Position numbers and translations under genes: made by a program. Below are positions 58,295 to 64,000 of a stretch of DNA of 64,000 nucleotides, piece after piece. Source of the DNA: Mangrovimicrobium sp033283265 (GTDB lineage: Bacteria; Pseudomonadota; Gammaproteobacteria; Pseudomonadales; Halieaceae); the NCBI GenBank assembly GCA_033283265.1, contig JAWMQN010000001.1, positions 620,001 to 684,000 of the forward strand, in the 5' to 3' direction. How positions within the stretch are numbered: the first letter of the stretch is position 1; each line of letters opens with the position of its first letter. The notes below the pieces were generated by a model. That model worked only from the letters and a program-made list of their open reading frames with translations, searched no databases and was not told the DNA's origin.

Positions 58295-59059
58295 GTGAAA
58301 CGAGTTATAGCCCTTTCATTTATCACAATTTCAATTCTTTGCAATGAATCTGTTCAGGCGCTAGATAGAATTGAGCGAGAACGTTTTTTTGAATTGTGCA
58401 ATTCGGTACTTTCGAAGAATGATGTTTATCTTCATGAAACAGAAAGTGGGAAGACAGAAAAACACTGGATGAAACGCGAATCTATTCTCAACAATCCAGG
58501 AAGAGCAACTATTGAGGGGATTTTGGATTTATCAGAATTACAATGGAGCCAACCAGACAAAAGGAAAATTGCCTACATCCTCGGAACAGCTTATCGAGAG
58601 TCATGGTACACGATGACCCCAATTAGAGAAGCGAAATGCAACAGCGACAAGTGTGTCGTGGATGCAATCAATAAATTGATGAAAAAGAAGCCTGAGAAAT
58701 ACAAGACGAACTATGCCTTGCCTCTTAAAGAGAATGGGAAATCGTACTATGGTCGAGGCCTAGTCCAAATTACTGGACCTGAGAACTATAGGCGTGTAGG
58801 AAGAGCAATAGGCATGGATGATCAACTCTATGAAAATCCAGACCTTGCCCTTGATATAGATACAGCTATAAAAGTTATCGTCGTTGGTATGGACAGAGGT
58901 GTCTTTACTGATGGGAAACACACACTTGGAATGTATTTCAACGATGAAAAAACCGATTGGATTAATGCCCGTAAAATTGTGAACGGAGGATCAATGGATA
59001 ATGCACCTATAACTGCATTTTACGCCAAGAAATTCATGGAGTGCCTTGGGAAGGATTAA
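58295..59059 (+). CDS. Secreted GH19 chitinase/lysozyme-like lytic enzyme
   Basis: 254 residues from GTG with AAGGAG 8 bases upstream. A signal peptide (VIALSFITISILCNESVQA) is followed by a lysozyme-like helical domain: AYILGTAYRESWYTMTPI with the likely catalytic Glu in YRESW, then SYYGRGLVQITGPENYRRVG and NARKIVNGG, which are typical GH19/endolysin segments. Such enzymes cut peptidoglycan or chitin. The signal peptide suggests Sec export rather than holin release. Composition is A+T-rich, as in the rest of the element. Confidence 0.85.
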   Translation: MKRVIALSFITISILCNESVQALDRIERERFFELCNSVLSKNDVYLHETESGKTEKHWMKRESILNNPGRATIEGILDLSELQWSQPDKRKIAYILGTAYRESWYTMTPIREAKCNSDKCVVDAINKLMKKKPEKYKTNYALPLKENGKSYYGRGLVQITGPENYRRVGRAIGMDDQLYENPDLALDIDTAIKVIVVGMDRGVFTDGKHTLGMYFNDEKTDWINARKIVNGGSMDNAPITAFYAKKFMECLGKD

Positions 59060-59155
59060 CGCCCCAAAGTAGCATTGCCAAATTGAAATTCCAATGAATA
59101 TCCTCGTCGTCTAGTTTGGCGAAATGTGCCAAAAAACATGCCAAGGAAATGGTTT

Positions 59156-59725
59156 ATGAAATTGATAATGACTTTAGCGCTAATGGTGATTGTACTCTCA
59201 GGCTGCAGTGCTTACAAAGTATGGTTTGGGTCAGACAAGCCCATGATGAGCTTCGTTATTGTAGACGGTGACGGTAACGTTCAGCACGGATCGGATAAAG
59301 CAGGAAATCCAAATCAACCAGCCAATTCAATTGCTGTCCAAGGGTACATAATTACTTGGTCTCCAGAATACAACGGCGCATTTGTTACATCCACAGGCAA
59401 GGGTTGTATTCAGCCGGCGATGTATGCGACTACAGCCTCGGGTGAAGCCGTTATTCCAACGGAAATATTTACGCAAGGAGCAGCAGGCTCATTGACTGGG
59501 AAATATGCTGAGGCATTAGATAAGCTAATCACAGTGACTGATCAATCTACATTTTTGAGTATTGGTATGTATGGCATCTGCCAACTCTCAGCAGCAGGTG
59601 GTCTCACGCAATCTGACACCGCTAGTCTTGTGAAGTTACTATTCGAAAAAGCATCTAGAACTCCAGTGGAAGTAGTTGAAGAGAAACCCGGCAGCAATGA
59701 AGTCGATGTCAATCCAAATATTTAG
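59156..59725 (+). CDS. Lipoprotein of unknown function
   Basis: 189 residues from ATG at 59156 with AAGGA 8 bases upstream; two earlier starts give a longer, less natural N-terminus. The lipobox is VLSGC after LIMTLALMVI. The mature part (MMSFVIVDGDGNVQHGSD, GYIITWSPEYNGAFVTSTGK) is unrecognised, with a Cys in GKGCIQPAMYA and another in YGICQLSA. It follows the lytic enzyme by about 100 bp on the same strand and may be cotranscribed with it. An immunity or envelope role is a guess. Confidence 0.75.
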   Translation: MKLIMTLALMVIVLSGCSAYKVWFGSDKPMMSFVIVDGDGNVQHGSDKAGNPNQPANSIAVQGYIITWSPEYNGAFVTSTGKGCIQPAMYATTASGEAVIPTEIFTQGAAGSLTGKYAEALDKLITVTDQSTFLSIGMYGICQLSAAGGLTQSDTASLVKLLFEKASRTPVEVVEEKPGSNEVDVNPNI

Positions 59726-59840
59726 CGAGGCCAAGCAGTCCGTCAATCTCGACCGTCAGATGTACTTGCAACAATTCCGCTGTTGGCAATGTTTACCTGT
59801 TCCAACTTATAGGCTGATCTGGAAAACATGGAAGGTGTGA

Positions 59841-60866
59841 ATGTCTTGGGAAGCACTCTATTACCCAGATTGTGAATTACCAAATGACAACTGGCTACTC
59901 TCGGCAATTCTCTATTGGGATAAAATATCGTACTTGGTTCCTGTCGAAGAAAAAGATGTTAAAAGACCTTCGGCAATCCAGCAATTAACAGACGAACGGA
60001 TCGTCGTTCCTAGAATTATTGACCCCTCCATGAAGGAGGTAAAAGAAGCCACCAAGAAATTCGTAACGGCAAAAAATGTCAGAGAAATCAGAAAATTCTT
60101 AGCTTATGACTTTCGGCTAGGCCACAAAGAGTCCGGAAAAACTGTTGAAATGTCGAGACCGATGGGTAAGTCAGGAGCTAGGGCCATCACTGTAATGAAG
60201 GATCTATCTAAAACAATAGTTGGCTCTTGGTCTGGCGGAAAATCACACATAAATTTGAACGTTTTCAGAATGTATATGCTAGTTCTCGCCAACGAATACC
60301 GTGAACAGAATAATATGAGCCTGATAACAAATACTTCATTAAAGTATTTTGCGGGAAATGCAGCAGGAGAGGCATTAGCAAGCAAACCACAAGAAGGTGT
60401 TTTAGCTCATTTGATACTCAATAATATTGGTATACAAGAGGGGACAAAATTGAAAAATGTTCTCACATTTAAGGACAAACACCACGACGAATTGCTTAAG
60501 TTTAGATTAGCTATTGAGAAAATTCAAAATGAACTTAAAGATTCAATCTCAACCGAAGCAGTCGTTACTAAGATTGATGAGATAAATTTGGAGATAAAGG
60601 AATCAGAACTCGATTTACGCTCAAAGCTAAAAGCCAACAATATTAAAACTTTTACGCAAGCTATGGGGATCTCCATTCCGACGGCTATAGCTGCAACAAC
60701 TATAGTGTCTCCAGCTACAGTCATGGTGGCTGCAGTTCCATTGTTGATCAGGGCTACTGAAGGATTATTTGAACAATGGGATTTAGAGAAAAACGCACCA
60801 TATTCTTATGTGCTCGCGGCAAGAAGAAATCTCGTTAAAGGCCAAATAAAATACAGTTCGAGATGA
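59841..60866 (+). CDS. DUF6236-like protein of unknown function
   Basis: 341 residues with no signal peptide. The opening ALYYPDCELPNDNWLLSAIL followed by YWDKISYLVP resembles DUF6236 proteins, which are scattered on mobile elements. The middle is mixed alpha/beta, then a helical and partly coiled part (EINLEIKESELDLRSKLKAN) and one hydrophobic segment near residue 285 (SIPTAIAATTIVSPATVMVA). No catalytic motif is visible. The gene stands alone in the element as cargo. A defence role would fit the location but nothing in the sequence proves it. Confidence 0.65.
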   Translation: MSWEALYYPDCELPNDNWLLSAILYWDKISYLVPVEEKDVKRPSAIQQLTDERIVVPRIIDPSMKEVKEATKKFVTAKNVREIRKFLAYDFRLGHKESGKTVEMSRPMGKSGARAITVMKDLSKTIVGSWSGGKSHINLNVFRMYMLVLANEYREQNNMSLITNTSLKYFAGNAAGEALASKPQEGVLAHLILNNIGIQEGTKLKNVLTFKDKHHDELLKFRLAIEKIQNELKDSISTEAVVTKIDEINLEIKESELDLRSKLKANNIKTFTQAMGISIPTAIAATTIVSPATVMVAAVPLLIRATEGLFEQWDLEKNAPYSYVLAARRNLVKGQIKYSSR

Positions 60867-61082
60867 ATGCGATTAGAAAGGCCGCGACACGGTCGTAAGA
60901 ACCGTTGTAGCCCAGTCCGAGCAGATCCCGGCAAGACTTGGCGCGACCGGCGTGTACATTATTTTATAATTTAATTGACACCTTGGAAATCGGCATCTAC
61001 TTTGTCATTTAAATCGTCAGTCAATATTACTTGACACACCGGTGTCCAGTATTCGATTTAATTTGCATAAAGGTGCCGTTCC
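60867..61082. promoter_or_regulatory. Upstream region of the resolvase gene, possible res site
   Basis: 216 bp. It holds two TTGACAC words (60975 and 61031), an A+T-rich stretch at 60959-60975, and GACAC-ACCG-GTGTC (61033-61046), a short inverted repeat. Serine resolvases bind paired inverted sites next to their own gene, so this is a candidate recombination and control site. The match is by layout, not by known consensus. Confidence 0.35.
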
Positions 61083-61661
61083 ATGATCAAGCTCGGGTAT
61101 GCCAGGGTATCAACCAACCAACAGGATCTCGCCAACCAGATAGAAACGCTCATAGCCGCAGGAGTGAAGGATCACCCTGACTTCCTCTTCACCGATAAAG
61201 CCAGTGGGAAAACAGATAAGCGCCGGGGCCTTGAATTACTGATGACTAAGGCTCGTCAGGGAGACCATATTCTGGTGACGAAGCTCGACCGACTAGGCCG
61301 CAATACCGCCGATATGATTCGCACCATTGAGGAGTTAAGCAATCGCGGTATCTCCATTCAGTTCCTGGACGATGGGATAAGTACCGAAGGTACTATGGGT
61401 AAAATGGTGGTAACAATATTGGCTGCGGTGGCCCAAGCCGAGAGAGAGCGCATATTAGAGCGAACAAACGAGGGTAGACGTGCTGCCATTGAGCGTGGCG
61501 TCAAAATGGGCCGAAAAGTCTCGATTAGCTCAAATACTCGCAAGCGTGCTGTGCAAATGGTGTCTAGCGGAACTCCAAAATCAGTTGTTGCTCGCGAGCT
61601 GGGATTCTCAAGGCAGAAGCTCTATGACATTTTGAAGGAATCGAAATCCGGCACCTCATAA
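61083..61661 (+). CDS. Serine recombinase (resolvase/invertase family)
   Basis: 192 residues. The catalytic domain is complete: GYARVSTNQQ with nucleophile Ser10, KLDRLGRNTADM with the conserved Arg pair, and the long E helix (GKMVVTILAAVAQAERERIL, ERTNEGR). A C-terminal helix-turn-helix follows (GTPKSVVARELGFSRQKLYD). This is the Tn3 resolvase/Hin type. No Tn3 transposase lies nearby, so it may be a dimer resolution enzyme of the element or a remnant of a transposon. Confidence 0.93.
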   Translation: MIKLGYARVSTNQQDLANQIETLIAAGVKDHPDFLFTDKASGKTDKRRGLELLMTKARQGDHILVTKLDRLGRNTADMIRTIEELSNRGISIQFLDDGISTEGTMGKMVVTILAAVAQAERERILERTNEGRRAAIERGVKMGRKVSISSNTRKRAVQMVSSGTPKSVVARELGFSRQKLYDILKESKSGTS

Positions 61662-62055
61662 CACGGGGACTCACAGCCTTCGACTTCCGCTATCACCTCA
61701 TTTGGGACATCGCGGGTTGCCAGGAAAATTTACAGTCAGCACGCATTCATAAGCCCGATCGGGCCAATACTCTGGGGAAGTATTTCGGCTAGGTTGCTAA
61801 TGTTAGTGATGACCGATACTACTTATTTTTTAGCCCTTGGCCTACTGTCGGAAAACTTTACACTCAGACAGAGAAAACAAGTGACCAATGGAGCTAACCC
61901 ATTGACTTAAAAAGAGGGGTATGAAACTTGCGTGCATAAAACACGTTAATCAAATGTGTGTAATGGCTATGTTCAAATTCAATATACGCAGAATACAGGA
62001 TTTACACGTAATCCAATTCGACCTCCGACTTAAGTGAAAATTCTGGAGAACAGGT
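61662..62055 (+). promoter_or_regulatory. Upstream region of the VPIPA-CTERM gene with a repeated element
   Basis: 394 bp without a gene. GGAAAATTTACAGTCAG (61723-61739) and GGAAAACTTTACACTCAG (61850-61867) are imperfect direct copies about 127 bp apart. GGAGAACAG ahead of 62056 is the ribosome binding site. The repeats are candidate regulator sites. Confidence 0.45.
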
Positions 62056-62760
62056 ATGCGACTATTCGCTTTAATCATTGCCCTATTTTTTCAGGTTGAC
62101 ACTCAAGCAGCGCTTATATTGGTAACTGCTACAGGAACTGTAACAAACAGTCGGGATGACACTAACCGATTCGGATTAGGTGCGGGCAGAGATACCATTG
62201 ATGGTGCTACCGTAACTGCTACATGGCTGTTCGATTCTAGCCATTCTGGAGTCGATCTTTATCCAAGTGGGACAAGAGCGCTATACGATCCACAGATTGA
62301 TTGGATAGAGTCGTCAGTAAACATCGATACTACAACTGTGGATACTTATTTTGGAAATAATGGCCCTATTACGAGTCCAGACTTATTCCCTGATTATCTG
62401 GAGATTCATAATGAATGGGAAGGAAATGACAGTATCGACCAATATCGTGTCTACAGTCATTCAGAAGTAAGTGCTACTGGCGAGTATTATTACTCAGCAT
62501 CAAGTATTTTTAGTTGGACGAATGACATAATTACTAGCCTTGATCCCTCTCAAACACTCGAATGGTTACCCGCTGCTGACGAGTACGGAAGTGGCGAATG
62601 GATCTATAGCAACAATTCGCAAAACGACATTGTCAGTCGTTTTAACTACGACCTGACAAGCTTCACCGTAGAACTTGTAGCTGTCCCAATCCCCGCCGCC
62701 GCCTGGCTATTCGCTTCTGCTTTGTTGGGGCTAGGAGCAATCAAAAGGGGCAGAGCCTGA
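62056..62760 (+). CDS. Secreted protein with VPIPA-type CTERM sorting signal
   Basis: 234 residues. A signal peptide (MRLFALIIALFFQVDTQA) starts the chain. The end reads VPIPAAAWLFASALLGLGAI-KRGRA: a VPxPA motif, a hydrophobic span and a basic tail, the tripartite signal read by exosortase-type enzymes. The body is rich in Asp, Ser, Tyr and Thr (DDTNRFGLGAGRDTIDGATV, DYLEIHNEWEGNDSIDQYRV), with no known domain. It should be exported, processed and linked to the surface or matrix; the exosortase must be encoded elsewhere. A terminator follows. Confidence 0.87.
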   Translation: MRLFALIIALFFQVDTQAALILVTATGTVTNSRDDTNRFGLGAGRDTIDGATVTATWLFDSSHSGVDLYPSGTRALYDPQIDWIESSVNIDTTTVDTYFGNNGPITSPDLFPDYLEIHNEWEGNDSIDQYRVYSHSEVSATGEYYYSASSIFSWTNDIITSLDPSQTLEWLPAADEYGSGEWIYSNNSQNDIVSRFNYDLTSFTVELVAVPIPAAAWLFASALLGLGAIKRGRA

Positions 62761-62770
62761 TCCAGAGCAA

Positions 62771-62791
62771 GTCCGCCTAGGCGGGCTTTTT
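62771..62791 (+). terminator. Rho-independent terminator after the VPIPA-CTERM gene
   Basis: GTCCGCC / GGCGGGC hairpin with a very short loop, followed by five T, 10 bases after the stop. The 236 bp from here to the next gene hold nothing I recognise. Confidence 0.8.
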
Positions 62792-63027
62792 AATGCCCCT
62801 AAATAGGCGGAAGCTGCACTGGCCGCTGTCACCTCAACTGTGCCAGTTTTGAGGCTGAAGCTGAGGGGCAGCTCTGTGACAAGAATCAACTACCAGCGGC
62901 TCAGAGGCTCGGTGGTTTGAGTGCGAAACCAGAGGACACGGTCCACTGTCGTATGGAGTGCTGCTTGGCAAACTGTATGAGCCACTTAAGCGCGTGAGAG
63001 GATCATTCGGCCGGGGGTGGGTGGTGA

Positions 63028-63678
63028 TCAGCACTCGACCTCTGCCCAAACGTCTCCCTCAATCTCCACAGTATTCCGCTTCAGATTGAAGGCATTATTT
63101 GCTATGTGAGTAGTCACCATGTTGCCGTTGTCTTTACGGTAACCTAGAGCTGGGACACAGCATGCATCGCACTGGCCTGAGAGCCAGGCATCGAGCTGGT
63201 TGTTTCGCTGGCCATTCCATGTGTTGCTGGTTCTGTGATGGCCATCATGGGTGATTCGATAGGTCACCCGGGCGAAGAGTTTGCCGCCTATCTCCTTAAA
63301 CGCCGAAGACCATGCTTGCCAATAGAAGGTCCCGCTTTTGTCCTCAGCACCCCAGGACATCTTGTTGGCAAACTTGGCGCCAAAGACATCCTCGTAGTGC
63401 CCACTCCTAGTGATACCATCCTCGAGCATGGTGAAGCCGGTTTTGAGGTACTTCTGTAGCCAGATGACTTCGTCGCTGTCCAGTACAGCGTTGGCCTTTG
63501 CCACGCGCTTGCCTTTCGGCGTTTCCGCAAAAATGACTTCATTACACGCATCAACTATGAGCTGAGCATCCATGTCGCCCGCCTGAACCTTACGCTTGGC
63601 GTTTTCGAGAAGCTTGGTGACACGCTCAATGTTGTATTCACCAGCATTTACCTTATCGAGCATGGCCTTGTACTTCAT
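63028..63678 (-). CDS. Protein of unknown function
   Basis: 216 residues from ATG at 63678 with GAGGA 8 bases upstream; a GTG five codons earlier is less likely. There is no signal peptide. The N-terminal third is helical and lysine-rich (YNIERVTKLLENAKRKVQAG). The rest has many aromatic and His residues (HYEDVFGAKFANKMSWGAED, GTFYWQAWSSAFKEI, RITHDGHHRTSNTWNGQRNN) and a Cys cluster CDACC that could bind metal. No family recognised. It faces the VPIPA-CTERM gene and is probably cargo of the element. Confidence 0.7.
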   Translation of the reverse strand: MKYKAMLDKVNAGEYNIERVTKLLENAKRKVQAGDMDAQLIVDACNEVIFAETPKGKRVAKANAVLDSDEVIWLQKYLKTGFTMLEDGITRSGHYEDVFGAKFANKMSWGAEDKSGTFYWQAWSSAFKEIGGKLFARVTYRITHDGHHRTSNTWNGQRNNQLDAWLSGQCDACCVPALGYRKDNGNMVTTHIANNAFNLKRNTVEIEGDVWAEVEC

Positions 63679-64000
63679 TCCTGATTTCCTCACGGGATAT
63701 TCTTCGGGCGACTCTGGATATAATTGTAAGCATTTTTCTCATTGGATTATTGCCTGGTACACCATTAGCATGACCTGGAGCGACAATTCAGTGGGGACGC
63801 TACACCCTGATGATCGACCACACCAGATTTCAGCAGCTAGTCCAAGGCTTATATGCTGCCGTCCACGAGTTAGAAACTATGTTCCCAGGCGGCATTTCAC
63901 ACCCGATGGCCACATGTTGGGCAGTATAGGCGAGTGCTTGGCGTCCGATGCCTATGGGCCTGGAGCTCATGCCAGCCTCCAACAAGGGATTCTACGCCAC
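63679..64000. other. Window end without a recognised gene
   Basis: 322 bp with no frame that I can support on either strand. An A+T-rich patch at 63715-63770 may carry the promoter of the minus-strand gene to its left. Confidence 0.4.

Noticed and set aside
58295..59059. Complete prophage
   Set aside because: Apart from the GH19-like enzyme and the integrase there are no capsid, tail, portal or terminase genes, so the region is called an integrated element.

Overview
The window reads as chromosomal DNA of a GC-rich, aerobic, Gram-negative bacterium. A marine gammaproteobacterium (for example of the Halieaceae or wider Pseudomonadales) would fit the mix of a PQQ alcohol dehydrogenase cluster, a TonB-dependent receptor, many secreted proteases, a giant type I secreted protein and a VPIPA-type sorting tag. 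No rRNA or other taxonomic marker is present, so this placement is inference. The right end, from about 53.3 kb, is visibly richer in A+T and carries integrase, insertion sequence and resolvase genes. It is an integrated element.

Layout. 0-9.4 kb: a ped/exa-type quinoprotein alcohol oxidation locus. It holds the 3' end of a hybrid sensor kinase, a convergent NarL-type regulator, a four-gene operon chained by 4-bp overlaps (binding protein, beta-propeller, ABC ATPase, ABC permease), and a divergent set (cytochrome c, periplasmic binding protein, PQQ alcohol dehydrogenase). The dehydrogenase carries the Asp-x-Asp pair typical of lanthanide-dependent enzymes. 9.5-20.4 kb: secreted proteins, including a gluzincin-like and a metzincin-like metalloprotease, a cysteine-rich repeat protein, a lipoprotein hydrolase and an orphan winged-helix regulator. 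20.4-22.6 kb: an ECF sigma factor operon whose last reading frame is split by an amber codon. 22.6-30.3 kb: two divergent sets that share a thiol/redox theme (flavin monooxygenase, OsmC, duplicated DUF4242, BTAD-AAA-TPR regulator; AhpD-like protein and a cysteine synthase-glutaredoxin fusion). 31-33.4 kb: a second metzincin with PKD and Fn3 domains.

33.6-47 kb: a 2477-residue secreted protein with nine near-identical 408-bp repeats, read divergently from type I secretion genes (ABC exporter, HlyD adaptor). Next come a DUF3604 protein that has lost its middle and a LapG-type protease. 47-53 kb: a TonB-dependent receptor overlapping a CadC-like regulator, then a small secreted protein.

53.2-64 kb: a 45-bp 3' fragment of a tRNA-Arg gene with its terminator still in place, then a tyrosine integrase. 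Two 1260-bp IS3-family copies in direct orientation follow. Cargo includes a GH19-like lytic enzyme with a possible small membrane ORF before it, a lipoprotein, a DUF6236-like protein, a serine resolvase, a VPIPA-CTERM protein and an unknown protein. The other end of the element is not in the window.
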